From Candidatus Peribacter sp. UBA2144 (GTDB taxonomy: Bacteria; Patescibacteriota; Gracilibacteria; Peribacterales; Peribacteraceae): a stretch of DNA of 13,919 bases. The notes beneath the pieces were generated by a model. The model saw nothing but the letters and a program-made list of their open reading frames with translations. It made no database searches and was not told the DNA's origin. The translations under genes were made by a program, and so were the position numbers. The stretch spans positions 820 to 14,738 of the forward strand of contig DCXE01000026.1 of NCBI GenBank assembly GCA_002328295.1. The letters are read 5' to 3'. Below are positions 5,994-13,919 of this stretch, piece by piece (the stretch's first letter is position 1; each line of letters begins with the position of its first letter).

Positions 5994-8405
5994 ATGCGTT
6001 GGCTTCGTAAATATCGTATTCATTTTGTCCTTTTTCTGGGCTCTTTAGCTTTGCGCTTGATTTATGTATGGCAGGTTTTTGATGACAAACAGTTCCGCAA
6101 GGTCTTGCCGCGTTCAATTGATTCGATTGCAATGGATTTTCTAAATGGAGTAGAACATGTTTATCCAACTTCGTGGGCGTCTTTTTACATACCGTTAGCG
6201 TATTTTTATAAGGCGCTTAATTGGCTTGGAGCGCTTGATGAGCGGTTCTTTTATGTTGCCATAGTTAACTGTTTTTTGGGAGCGGCAGCAGTAGTTATTT
6301 TCTATGCTTTAGCCAAAATAATTTTCCCCGGTAGATCAAGAGCACCAATAATACTTGCTATTGTTTTCTCGCTCTATTACCCAGGCCTTTATTTTAATGC
6401 GTTGATTTTGTCGGAAAACTTGTTTACCCCCCTGTTTTTGGGTAGCGTCTATTTAATCTGGCGTTATGACGGAAGATCAATATTTAATCCTGTTATAACA
6501 GGGCTTTTGTTGGGAGTTTGTACCGCTATACGGCCTATCTTGTTTTCATTCTTGCCACTATTTGCACTATGGATGTTGTTTAAATCTAGGGAAAAACTAA
6601 AATTAGTAGCCCTTCGCTATCTGCCGATATTGTTATGTGGCTTTATTCTGGCTGCAGTTCTTATATCTATCGAAAATAACAAGATACATAAGCACAAAAG
6701 ATATGCCATTGCAGAAAATGGGGGAGTAAATGTTGCTATGACGTGGTGTCAGCCACGAAAAATTCGATATCATGCTTCGAATGGTGATAAGTGGTGGTTC
6801 TCGCCGCCAGTCTTTTGGAACAAGGATCGCTCAACAGACATAATCACGGATGTGCCGTTTCATAACCAGATGTATTACTACAAAATGGGGTTTAATTGCA
6901 TGCTCGAAAATCCGGAGCGAATAATTACAAATTTCAGCAATCTCATAAATATCTTTCATGGTAGGATGTATCCCAATCTGATTTACTCAGAGTGGCATTA
7001 TCGTGCAATAAACTTTTGGAAAATAATGTCAGTTGCCCTTCTGATAGGATTTCTTTTGTATCCCGTCCTCTTCCGGAGGGGTAGATATTACTGGACGTTC
7101 GGTCTGCTTCTGATTTTATCATTGCTCTCAACGGCATACTTCGCAAATCCGGGAGAAGAGCGCTATCTGGTTCCGTATTATTTTGTGCTTATTCTATGGG
7201 GGCTTCCGACTTTACATGAATCTATAGCTCGTACATTAAAATACTTTTCCATTAAGCGGAACATCACAACTGCGCCAGACATAATTATAATGTTGGCAAT
7301 AGCGGTGTATCTTCTGTCTCCAAAATCGCCAACGAGTGTTGTTCAGAAAACAAAGAAACCGCTGGTTAATGAAGCGGCAGTTGAAAGATCGTATAACGAT
7401 GCAGCATATTGGTTGGTAAATAATCAGCGAAAGGACGGAAGCTTTGTTTATAGACGAAATACAAATAACTATAAAACGGATGACCAAGATAATTCTGTAA
7501 AGCAGATTCTTGCTTCACATGGGCTCGCAAATGCGGCATCACATTTTAATGACGCCCAAATTGTCACTGCTCACCGCAAGAATCTTAAATATGTTTCTAA
7601 GCTTATAAAAAAAGAAAAGAATTTTAGCTGCATTCAAAAGTATTCCGATGGGGCAAGAATAAATGAAACTACATTTGCGATAATGGCATTTATGGATTCT
7701 CCTTTTTCCAATAAATACAAAAAGAAAACAAAGCAACTTGGTAAATTCTTATTGCATATGCAAAAAGACGATGGGTCTTTTCATATTATGCATCCACCGG
7801 AGGGGAATAAAGATCTAGATCTGGCCATGAAAGATCGGATGGAACGCTTTGCTTCCGGCCAAGCCATACTGGCGTGCGTTTATATGTATCGCTTTAATGA
7901 AGATCCGCGCTATTTGGAATGTGCAAGGAAGGCATATGAATATTACTTCCCAAAAATCAAAGAAAACTTCCGGCCATCGTGGGGCTCCTGGCATACAATT
8001 GCATATACACATTTGTATGAAGTAGATCAACAGGAGAAGTACAGAGAGGCAATTCGTTTTATGGCAGATGAACTTATGAGTCTTCAAAATACTGACTCAA
8101 ATGAAAACAAAATAGAGGGTGGATTTGATATGGAACAAACATGGTATACGTCTGCGGAGGCAGTTTTCACTGAAGCGCTGGGATATGCCGCAGGCGTTCA
8201 CAAGGAAGATATGTCCGAAATTGCTGAGAAATATGAGGCAGCAAATAGGCTGGGAATTCAAAATTTGCGCTATTTTCAGTTTGGTATTGCCGATACAAGA
8301 GGCGTTGCAGGGGGGATTATGACCGAAAGTTGGGAAAACTATATTTATGTGGACAATGTAGGCCATTCTTTGATGGCCTTTGATGAATTCTTAAGCCGCG
8401 AATAA
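5994..8405 (+). CDS. GT-C membrane glycosyltransferase fused to an alpha/alpha-toroid domain
   Basis: The 803-residue protein has two parts. Residues 1 to about 440 are multi-spanning (helices near 10-28, 83-109, 116-155, 164-195, 201-224, 340-360, 365-384, 391-405, 425-441). They resemble GT39/ArnT-like GT-C enzymes, with an acidic FDD in the first outer loop (about 29-31) and the ALILSEN block (136-142). These enzymes move sugars from polyprenyl-phosphate donors on the outer membrane face. Residues about 463-803 are soluble, with repeated helical hairpins and QRKDGSF (about 478-484), QKDDGSF (590-596) and GGFDMEQTWYTSAEA (from 709). This is the style of (alpha/alpha)6 toroids seen in terpene cyclases, sugar epimerases and polysaccharide lyases. 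I infer envelope glycan synthesis and modification by one protein; the toroid's chemistry cannot be named. No Shine-Dalgarno is visible. Confidence 0.65.
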   Translation: MRWLRKYRIHFVLFLGSLALRLIYVWQVFDDKQFRKVLPRSIDSIAMDFLNGVEHVYPTSWASFYIPLAYFYKALNWLGALDERFFYVAIVNCFLGAAAVVIFYALAKIIFPGRSRAPIILAIVFSLYYPGLYFNALILSENLFTPLFLGSVYLIWRYDGRSIFNPVITGLLLGVCTAIRPILFSFLPLFALWMLFKSREKLKLVALRYLPILLCGFILAAVLISIENNKIHKHKRYAIAENGGVNVAMTWCQPRKIRYHASNGDKWWFSPPVFWNKDRSTDIITDVPFHNQMYYYKMGFNCMLENPERIITNFSNLINIFHGRMYPNLIYSEWHYRAINFWKIMSVALLIGFLLYPVLFRRGRYYWTFGLLLILSLLSTAYFANPGEERYLVPYYFVLILWGLPTLHESIARTLKYFSIKRNITTAPDIIIMLAIAVYLLSPKSPTSVVQKTKKPLVNEAAVERSYNDAAYWLVNNQRKDGSFVYRRNTNNYKTDDQDNSVKQILASHGLANAASHFNDAQIVTAHRKNLKYVSKLIKKEKNFSCIQKYSDGARINETTFAIMAFMDSPFSNKYKKKTKQLGKFLLHMQKDDGSFHIMHPPEGNKDLDLAMKDRMERFASGQAILACVYMYRFNEDPRYLECARKAYEYYFPKIKENFRPSWGSWHTIAYTHLYEVDQQEKYREAIRFMADELMSLQNTDSNENKIEGGFDMEQTWYTSAEAVFTEALGYAAGVHKEDMSEIAEKYEAANRLGIQNLRYFQFGIADTRGVAGGIMTESWENYIYVDNVGHSLMAFDEFLSRE

Positions 8406-8431
8406 CACCCTTAGAAACCCCATTAGATTTA

Positions 8432-8460
8432 TTGATTGTGGACTCCTATATTGCTATAAT
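8432..8460 (+). promoter_or_regulatory. Sigma-70-type promoter for mfd
   Basis: TTGATT (8432-8437) and a perfect TATAAT (8455-8460) are separated by 17 bp. Transcription would start near 8467 and give a leader of about 90 bases before the mfd ATG. It follows the previous stop by only 26 bp, so mfd has its own promoter. Confidence 0.7.
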
Positions 8461-8529
8461 ACAGTCAGAGAAATTAAGAATCTTAGTCACCTTAGTCTTT
8501 TTGGGCTGAGGGGCTTACAACGGAATACA

Positions 8530-8555
8530 TCATTTTTAAGTAGTCATTTTTAAGT
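8530..8555 (+). repeat. Tandem 12-bp direct repeat in the mfd leader
   Basis: TCATTTTTAAGT occurs at 8530-8541 and again at 8544-8555, ending 1 bp before the mfd start codon. It occupies the expected ribosome-binding region, which has no purine-rich Shine-Dalgarno. It may be a recent duplication or a translation-control element. Confidence 0.5.
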
Positions 8556-8556
8556 T

Positions 8557-11500
8557 ATGAAACCATCTCTTCTCTTGGGGGATGATACCCACCGGGATGT
8601 TGCACAGTTACTTGAGGCCAAAAGACGGCTGGTTCTTTCTGGTGCCTCGAATGAAACTGCCAAAGCGCTTTTGCTCAGCCACATCCTATCATTCAACAGC
8701 CGTCCAACTCTTTTGGTGACAGATTCAGTTGAACACTGCGAGACATGGGAGCATTGGCTTAACTTTTTCGATCAATCAGTATCGGTTCTTCGGCCGGTTG
8801 TTGATGATGAGGGGAATGTTTTGCCTGATGAAGTGCAAACCTTCCTCAAGTTCATGCAGTGTGACTGTAATGATGTCTTCCTGTGTGCTCGCGATACATG
8901 GGACAAGACATTTCCATCGTTTAAAGAGTTTGCAGAGAACAAAGTCGTATTCAAAAAGGGAAATACGATTGATTTTACAAAGACCGTAGAAGGGCTGGTG
9001 GCAATGGGATATCGGCATGGTGAAGATTTGTATCTTGAGCCGGGGGAGTACCGACGTACCGGCGATGTTATTGATATATTTCCGATTCAGGAAGATCACT
9101 CTTTCAAAATTTCTTTGGAGTTCGATAAAGTCGAAAAGATTATTGCGGTCGATAAAGATGATTTAACCAAGACGGAGGACGCAGGAAAGACTCTTGAAGC
9201 ATGTCCGATTCTTTACGAAGAGGAATTGGCACTCGAAAAACAAATTCCATCCGAGGCGCTTCTTGTTTTGGACGATCAGGATGATATCCAATTCCCACTC
9301 AAGACAATGGGAATGAGATTTACACCTTTTCCAGAGACTGATGATAATCATATACATGTCAGGTACCTTTCAGTTCTTAAGTTTTATACACTTACGGACT
9401 TTTTAAACGATATTCGGGACAAGCTTACACAGGGTTGGTCTCTTTTCATTGTTACAAAGAGGCTAGAAGAACTGGAAGGAATATGCATAGAGGAAAAGAT
9501 ACCTCATACATCCAAGCCCGAGAGGAAAGCGGGCGCTTTAACTTTGGTTGGAGCTGAAGATGATGATTTACTTCCGCACTCAATACAAAATCCAGACGAA
9601 AAGTTCGCACTTCTTACAGACCGCGAAATATTCTCTCTTAAAAAAGCCGGCAAACAAAGGAGTGTTCAAAAACTTGCGCTCGATTTCATCACATCACTAG
9701 TCCCCGGCGACTACGTGGTACACATGGAGCATGGTATCGGGCTTTTCGAGGGTATGACACAGAAGGAAGTGGATGAAATGATGCACGAATATTTAGAGCT
9801 GACGTATGCAGAGGGTGACAAGCTATTTATTCCCGTTGACCAAGCGGACAAACTTTCTAAGTTTGTGTATGAAGAAGGAAACGAACCACAACTAACGCGC
9901 TTGGGAACTCAGGAATGGAAAAAAGTTACTGCAAAGATGAAAGAGGAAACTCAGAAAATTGCTAAGGAACTTCTCGGCCTTTATGCGAAGCGCGCAAAAG
10001 CAAAAGGTTTTGCCTACAATGATGATACAAAAGATCAGAGAAAATTTGATGAAGCATTTCCATACCAAGAAACACCCGGCCAGCTAAAGGCCATCGAAGA
10101 CCTGAAGAAAGATATGGAAGCAGACTATCCTATGGATCGTTTAGTTTGTGGAGATGTTGGATTTGGGAAAACAGAGGTAGCAATGAGGGCGGCATTTAAA
10201 GCCGTTCAGGACGGCAAGCAAGTTGCTTTCCTGGCACCTATCACAATCTTGGCTGACCAGCACTACAAGAGCCTACAAGAGCGTATGAAGGACTTTAATG
10301 TGAGGATAGAGATGCTCTCGAGGTTTAAAAAACCAAAAGCTCAGAAAGAGATTCTGGAGAAACTAAGAAAAGGAGACGTTGATATAGTCATTGGAACTCA
10401 TCGATTACTTCAACCCGATGTGGAGTTCTTCAACTTAGGTTTGGTTATTGTTGATGAAGAACAAAGATTCGGAGTTAAGCAAAAAGAAAAGTTCAAAGAA
10501 ATGCGAGCGGCTGTCGATGTACTTACATTAACTGCGACTCCCATCCCGCGAACGTTGAACTTGGGACTTCACAAACTCAGAGATATCACAACAATCACAA
10601 CTCCTCCGCCGGGAAGGCTTCCGATTGTAACTGAAGTAAGAAAGTATTCAGATGAAATGGTCAGAAAAGCAATACTTGATGAAATAAAGCGAGACGGACA
10701 GGTGTATATGCTTCACAACCGTGTGGAAACGATTGATGCTTATGCAAACAAACTCAGAGAACTTGTCCCCGAGGCAACATTTATAGTCGGTCATGGCCAA
10801 CTTAAGCCGGAAGATTTGGAAAAAAGAATCGTTGATTTCAAATCAGCAAAATACAATGTACTTGTTAGCTCAACGATTATCGAAAACGGAATTGACCTCC
10901 CAAAAGCAAACACTTTAATCGTTAATGGTGCAGAAAACTTCGGCTTATCTCAGTTATATCAGCTCCGAGGGCGCGTTGGAAGAAGTAAATTGCAGGCGTA
11001 CGCCTTTTTCCTCTATCACGGAGCTAAGCTTAAGGATGATGCACGTAAAAGACTCAGGGCTATTGTGGAAGCGTGCGAACTTGGAAGCGGATTCCAAGTT
11101 GCAATGCGTGATTTAGAAATTAGAGGAGCAGGAGAAATACTTGGTGCTCATCAATCAGGAACAATGCACACAGTTGGAGTCAGCCATTACTTGCGAATGC
11201 TCAAGGCTGCAGTCGAAGAGATTAAAGCTGGAGGCAAAGGCAGGGCAGATGAGGATATTAACGTTGAAATCCTTTTGCCTGTGGAAGCGATGATTCCAAC
11301 ATTCTACATTCCTGATGAACAGGAGAAAATTTCCGTCTATCAAAAGCTTGCAGGGAGCGAAGATGAAAAAATACTCAAAGAGTTTGAGGATGATATCGAA
11401 GATGAGTATGGAAAACCACCAGAGCAAGTAGAAAACTTATTCGCAGTTCTCAAGCTCAAGATGGTGTGTAGAAAGGCAGGAGTTTCGCGCATCAAAGAAG

Positions 11501-11763
11501 AGTCAGGTAGTCCTTCGACAAGCTCAGGGCAGGTTAAAAAAGATGATAAGGAAATTGTTCTTACGCTAGCTGAGCGCGTAACTGCAAAAGAAATCATGCA
11601 ACTTCTTAAAGTAAATCCGCAATGGAGAGTGAGTGGCAACAAATTGAAGATCTATCACAGCGAGATCGTTAGAAAAAGCTCAGACAATGTTGTTGAGTGG
11701 TTGGGGGAGTTGGCTAAAGAAGTGGAGGCTTTAGAAAAGAAGAAAAAGAAGGGGAAAAAGTAA
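8557..11763 (+). CDS. mfd: Transcription-repair coupling factor Mfd
   Basis: The 1068-residue protein has the full Mfd layout: a UvrB-like N-terminal module (with GEYRRTGDVIDIFP near 162-175), the CarD-like RNA-polymerase interaction domain (about 380-450, GDYVVHMEHGIGLFEG), and a RecG-like translocase. The translocase shows Walker A GDVGFGKT (532-539), DEEQ (633-636), TATPIPRT and QLRGRVGR (about 802-809). A C-terminal TRCF domain follows with LLPVEAMIPTFYIPDEQEK. Mfd pushes RNA polymerase off lesions and recruits UvrA, using ATP. The length is close to the E. coli 1148. One oddity is an in-frame repeat-derived stretch SPSTSSGQ at about 985-992, in a turn of the C-terminal domain, likely tolerated. 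Starts with ATG at 8557 and has its own promoter; no clear terminator before the DUF559 cassette. Confidence 0.97.
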   Translation: MKPSLLLGDDTHRDVAQLLEAKRRLVLSGASNETAKALLLSHILSFNSRPTLLVTDSVEHCETWEHWLNFFDQSVSVLRPVVDDEGNVLPDEVQTFLKFMQCDCNDVFLCARDTWDKTFPSFKEFAENKVVFKKGNTIDFTKTVEGLVAMGYRHGEDLYLEPGEYRRTGDVIDIFPIQEDHSFKISLEFDKVEKIIAVDKDDLTKTEDAGKTLEACPILYEEELALEKQIPSEALLVLDDQDDIQFPLKTMGMRFTPFPETDDNHIHVRYLSVLKFYTLTDFLNDIRDKLTQGWSLFIVTKRLEELEGICIEEKIPHTSKPERKAGALTLVGAEDDDLLPHSIQNPDEKFALLTDREIFSLKKAGKQRSVQKLALDFITSLVPGDYVVHMEHGIGLFEGMTQKEVDEMMHEYLELTYAEGDKLFIPVDQADKLSKFVYEEGNEPQLTRLGTQEWKKVTAKMKEETQKIAKELLGLYAKRAKAKGFAYNDDTKDQRKFDEAFPYQETPGQLKAIEDLKKDMEADYPMDRLVCGDVGFGKTEVAMRAAFKAVQDGKQVAFLAPITILADQHYKSLQERMKDFNVRIEMLSRFKKPKAQKEILEKLRKGDVDIVIGTHRLLQPDVEFFNLGLVIVDEEQRFGVKQKEKFKEMRAAVDVLTLTATPIPRTLNLGLHKLRDITTITTPPPGRLPIVTEVRKYSDEMVRKAILDEIKRDGQVYMLHNRVETIDAYANKLRELVPEATFIVGHGQLKPEDLEKRIVDFKSAKYNVLVSSTIIENGIDLPKANTLIVNGAENFGLSQLYQLRGRVGRSKLQAYAFFLYHGAKLKDDARKRLRAIVEACELGSGFQVAMRDLEIRGAGEILGAHQSGTMHTVGVSHYLRMLKAAVEEIKAGGKGRADEDINVEILLPVEAMIPTFYIPDEQEKISVYQKLAGSEDEKILKEFEDDIEDEYGKPPEQVENLFAVLKLKMVCRKAGVSRIKEESGSPSTSSGQVKKDDKEIVLTLAERVTAKEIMQLLKVNPQWRVSGNKLKIYHSEIVRKSSDNVVEWLGELAKEVEALEKKKKKGKK
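11512..11528 (+). repeat. Dispersed-repeat sequence inside mfd
   Basis: CCTTCGACAAGCTCAGG lies in frame and encodes PSTSSG within the Mfd C-terminal domain. I recognise this as the core of a repeat found many times in several environmental and CPR genomes, where it appears in proteins as STSSGQ or, on the other strand, as PELVEG. Only one copy is in this window, so its repeat nature here rests on prior knowledge. Confidence 0.6.
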
Positions 11764-11810
11764 CCAAGGATTCCGAGGTAACTGGGAAGGAGTAACCAAT
11801 ACGATTATTT

Positions 11811-11864
11811 AACCCTCTCCTGTCACGCGCTTGGCGCGTGACATCCTCTCCCTAAAGGGAGAGG
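11811..11864 (+). repeat. Left end of DUF559 cassette with two hairpins
   Basis: After AACCCTCTCC comes a perfect 10-bp stem (arm TGTCACGCGC, loop TTG, 11821-11843). A second perfect 9-bp stem follows (arm CCTCTCCCT, loop AA, 11845-11864). Neither is followed by a T-run, so these are not standard terminators, although they lie between the converging mfd and DUF559 genes and could block read-through. Confidence 0.8.
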
Positions 11865-11887
11865 AGATGTTTTGTATGTTGTTTTGT

Positions 11888-12280
11888 TTATATTCTTAGC
11901 TCCTTATTATTCAGAAGATAAAAAGCAATTTTATTTAGAACTGCATTGAGATTATTAATCACTTCCTCATTTTTAAATCGAATAATTCTATATCCCATAC
12001 ATTCTAATTTTCTATCTCTGATGTAATCTTGTTTATATTTAAATTTGTGGATAATTCCATCTACTTCAATAATCAGCTTCTTATCAGCGCAATAAAAATC
12101 TGCAACAAATGAGTCAATTGCGTATTGTCGTCTAAATTTAAAACCATAAAGCCTCTTAGCCCGCAATTTTTGCCACAATAATAATTCGGCTTTTGTGTGC
12201 CTTTTTCGCAATGATTTTGCTTGAGATATAGCTTTTCTAACGCGATTTGAGGCCTTATTTTTAGTTCTAAATACAATCAT
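11888..12280 (-). CDS. DUF559-family endonuclease (VSR-like PD-(D/E)XK fold)
   Basis: The 130-residue product has the family's hallmarks in order: LRKRHTKAELLLWQKLRAKRL (the Glu of TKAE), GFKFRRQYAIDSFVADFYC (the Asp in VADFY), KKLIIEVDGIIH (Glu and His), and a basic helix ending MGYRIIRFKNEEVINN. These residues form the active site of very-short-patch-repair-like nucleases in the predicted fold. Family members are usually small single-domain proteins of this length; their biological role is not settled. The ATG at 12280 is chosen. A TTG at 12298 would add six residues but lies against the hairpin at 12300-12323. It is the only minus-strand gene here, facing mfd, and sits between inverted hairpin ends. 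No partner methylase is present, so a classical restriction-repair role is unsupported. Confidence 0.85.
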   Translation of the reverse strand: MIVFRTKNKASNRVRKAISQAKSLRKRHTKAELLLWQKLRAKRLYGFKFRRQYAIDSFVADFYCADKKLIIEVDGIIHKFKYKQDYIRDRKLECMGYRIIRFKNEEVINNLNAVLNKIAFYLLNNKELRI

Positions 12281-12299
12281 TGGCGAAAGAGCATACAAG

Positions 12300-12337
12300 C
12301 CCCCTCCCTGTTAAGGGAGGGGGTTGGGGGGAGGGTT
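12300..12337 (-). repeat. Right end of DUF559 cassette with hairpin
   Basis: A perfect 10-bp stem (arm CCCCCTCCCT, loop GTTA, 12300-12323) is followed by a G-rich run ending GAGGGTT (12331-12337). Read in reverse it matches the left end in order and partly in sequence. It lies immediately upstream of the DUF559 start. Confidence 0.8.
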
Positions 12338-12427
12338 TTGCAGTGTTAAAATGCAAAATCTCCCCCTAAAGTCATAACTGGAGCACAATTTGAGTATAAC
12401 TTCTTGGTTTCCTCGGCTTCCTAAATA

Positions 12428-12436
12428 TGATATAAT
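12428..12436 (+). promoter_or_regulatory. Extended -10 promoter for the coiled-coil gene pair
   Basis: TGATATAAT provides a TGN extension and a perfect TATAAT (12431-12436). No good -35 lies at 16-18 bp. The start would be near 12443, only about 14 bases before the ATG at 12457, so the messenger would have a very short leader. Confidence 0.55.
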
Positions 12437-12456
12437 AATAAGGAAAACAAACACCT

Positions 12457-12810
12457 ATGTCCGATCCTCAGCAAACAGCGGTAAAAACTCCAGCAAAGCC
12501 CGTAATTCCTTCAGGCCAGGAAATTTTCGATATGATCATGAAGGATATCGAGCCGGACCTGATCTCGACCAACGTAAATACTTTGGAGGAACAGTATGGT
12601 ACTGAGCCTGAAGAACAAAAGAAGGCCAGGCTTGAACGCTACAAACTAGCATTTGCCGAGTATGACAAAAGGTACAAGGAGTACATGGATAAGCTGACTA
12701 AGGATGTTTCGGAATATACAAAACATGAAATGAAGAAAATAGAAGTTAAAAACAAAGCAAAGGAACAGGACATACTTTCAGATTTAGAAGCTTCAATCAT
12801 GAGTTTATGA
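12457..12810 (+). CDS. Small helical protein of unknown function
   Basis: I do not recognise this 117-residue protein. It starts with a Pro/Ala/Lys segment (residues about 8-20) and continues as a highly charged, almost certainly helical chain. A heptad-like region lies around 53-110 (QKKARLERYKLAFAEYDKR). There are no cysteines, no signal peptide and no membrane segment. The stop codon overlaps the next start as ATGA (12807-12810), which points to translational coupling and a shared role with the following coiled-coil protein. AAGGA lies 12 bp before the ATG, rather far for a ribosome site. An extended -10 promoter is just upstream. Confidence 0.8.
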   Translation: MSDPQQTAVKTPAKPVIPSGQEIFDMIMKDIEPDLISTNVNTLEEQYGTEPEEQKKARLERYKLAFAEYDKRYKEYMDKLTKDVSEYTKHEMKKIEVKNKAKEQDILSDLEASIMSL

Positions 12811-13919
12811 AAGATATAAACGCACATACCCATTGGCAATTTGGAAATTTCTCTCCAAACAAAGAGAGCAGGTTTATATATGTTGATAAGCCTACAAAGG
12901 CTCCGGAAGTAGAAAAGGAGGTAAAAGAAGCAATGGAGCAAACGAAAAACTTAGAACAGGTTCAACAGCAGGCCGGTGAAAAAGTTAAACAAGCAGAAGG
13001 AGATGTCAAAAAATTAGGAGACAAACTAAAAATGCTTAAAGATTTGCATGGAAGAGTTAACAATGCCGTTGCTACCGATAGTACAGAAAAAGTTGTATTT
13101 AGAAGTCAGGAGGTGTTGCTTAAAGATATTGATGCTACGCATCTGCAAGAAGATGTTGATAAAACAAAGGCAGATATTACAACAGCCCAGGAAGCTCTTA
13201 AGGAAGAACAAGAGAAATCAAAAGAAGCAGTCGAAAAGGCAACCGAAGCACTTGATCAAGCCCTTAGTAAGCTTTCACCTAAACAGCAGGAGGCATTCAA
13301 AAAACTTAAAGCCGCAAACGAAAAAGCAAAGAATACTCCTCCGGGTTCAGCTGAGGGAAAGAATATTATTGAAGCTATTCTTGCACTAATCTTAGAGTGG
13401 ATACAATCTGCCGGTGATAAGGACAAAGATAAGGACAAGGATAAAGGTGCACAAAGTCCGGGCAATACACCTCCTCAGGGCCCGGAAAATAACAATCAGA
13501 CTCCACCAGAAAAACAAGAGGCTCCGGAACTTAAAGCAGTCAGAAAAGAGATTGAGGATAGTGACTACAGGACCGTTTATGACAATGCGAAAGATGCCAG
13601 AGACAATGCTAAGACAAAGTTAGATACTGCTGAAAATAAGCTTAATAATCAGGAAAACAGAGAAAGGACTCTACAAAGTGAAGTTGATGATGCGCAGACC
13701 GCTTTGGATGCGATGGATCCTTCGGATGCAAATTATGCTACTACAAAAAGTGATTTAGAAACAAAAAAGGAGACTCTCAGAAATCATCAAACTAGAATGG
13801 ATGCTACAAAAACAGATGTTGAGCACTTCGAAAATGAATACCAAGTAAATAAAGCAAAAGTTGATCTTATGGACGGTGCAAAAGAAGTTGCAGAGAAAGA
13901 GGCTGAAGAAATTGATAAA
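12807..13919 (+). CDS. Large coiled-coil protein (3' partial)
   Basis: The frame stays open from the ATG at 12807 to the last base, giving 371 residues with no stop, so the true protein is longer. Residues about 30-185 are strongly coiled-coil. A hydrophobic helix (IIEAILALILEWIQ, about 188-201) follows; it could be membrane-associated or amphipathic. Residues 204-213 are five Asp-Lys pairs encoded by a 12-bp repeat, leading into a Pro/Gln/Asn-rich linker to about 238. A second coiled coil (about 240-371) continues past the edge. No signal peptide is seen and I recognise no domain. The ATGA overlap with the preceding gene indicates one operon; a structural or scaffold role is a guess. Confidence 0.8.
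   Translation, partial: MKDINAHTHWQFGNFSPNKESRFIYVDKPTKAPEVEKEVKEAMEQTKNLEQVQQQAGEKVKQAEGDVKKLGDKLKMLKDLHGRVNNAVATDSTEKVVFRSQEVLLKDIDATHLQEDVDKTKADITTAQEALKEEQEKSKEAVEKATEALDQALSKLSPKQQEAFKKLKAANEKAKNTPPGSAEGKNIIEAILALILEWIQSAGDKDKDKDKDKGAQSPGNTPPQGPENNNQTPPEKQEAPELKAVRKEIEDSDYRTVYDNAKDARDNAKTKLDTAENKLNNQENRERTLQSEVDDAQTALDAMDPSDANYATTKSDLETKKETLRNHQTRMDATKTDVEHFENEYQVNKAKVDLMDGAKEVAEKEAEEIDK

Larger units (their letters stand above)
11811..12337. mobile_element. DUF559 cassette between related hairpin ends
   Basis: The minus-strand DUF559 gene is enclosed by ends that are imperfect inverted copies. Each begins, from outside, with AACCCTC (11811-11817; reverse at 12331-12337). Each then has a C-rich hairpin of the form C-rich-TCCCT, A/T loop, AGGGAG-G-rich (11845-11864 and 12300-12323). 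The left end has an extra hairpin between these parts. No transposase and no target duplication are visible. This bounded single-gene unit resembles small mobile or domesticated cassettes; movement is inferred. Confidence 0.5.

Noticed and set aside
8461..8529. Riboswitch or tRNA in the mfd leader
   Set aside because: I find no cloverleaf or known riboswitch core; only short direct repeats are present.
11821..11864. Hairpins after mfd as an intrinsic terminator
   Set aside because: The stems are strong but have no T-run on either strand, and their pattern is better explained as the left end of the DUF559 cassette.
13048..13389. 113-codon ORF within the coiled-coil gene
   Set aside because: The Lys/Arg/Gln-rich translation is a frame-shifted shadow of the real coiled-coil frame, which is open to the window edge.
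1..13919. Alternative genetic code (TGA read as glycine or tryptophan)
   Set aside because: The MBL gene, dnaN and the 117-residue gene end in TGA at family-appropriate places, and no gene needs read-through.

Overview
The window looks like a piece of a bacterial chromosome from an uncultivated lineage, most likely a Patescibacteria/CPR-type organism. The base composition is AT-leaning. TGA is used as a normal stop, which argues against the Gracilibacteria/SR1 code. Most start codons lack a Shine-Dalgarno sequence. Small S23-type four-helix-bundle and DUF559 genes sit inside hairpin-forming repeats, and a TCGACAAGCTCAGG-type repeat is embedded in a housekeeping gene. The lineage is inferred from these habits, not from a marker-gene tree.

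Layout, left to right: (1) the 3' part of a very acidic surface protein with Ig/FN3-like domains and a sortase-like C-terminal anchor, ended by a clear rho-independent terminator. (2) A small S23/four-helix-bundle gene bracketed by a perfect 35-bp inverted repeat. (3) A membrane-anchored ComEC-type metallo-beta-lactamase-fold hydrolase, followed directly by a perfect 30-bp palindrome. (4) A sugar-1-phosphate nucleotidyltransferase with a left-handed beta-helix acyltransferase-like domain. (5) A 429-bp AT-rich gene-free region with clustered DnaA boxes, a GC cluster and a DnaA-trio-like tract, read here as a candidate oriC. (6) dnaN (sliding clamp). (7) An 803-residue fusion of a GT-C membrane glycosyltransferase with an alpha/alpha-toroid domain. 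(8) mfd with its own promoter. (9) A minus-strand DUF559 endonuclease gene between hairpin-rich, mutually inverted ends. (10) A promoter and two ATGA-coupled genes for helical/coiled-coil proteins; the second runs off the right edge.

Replication and repair (oriC, dnaN, mfd) form the core of the window. Envelope functions (acidic surface protein, nucleotide-sugar enzyme, GT-C fusion) surround it. Every gene except the DUF559 gene is on the + strand, so the genes left of the candidate origin point towards it. dnaA, recF and gyrB are not next to dnaN.

The most unusual material is the set of hairpin-based elements (S23 cassette, DUF559 cassette, palindrome, in-gene repeat) and the well-formed origin-unwinding architecture next to dnaN.
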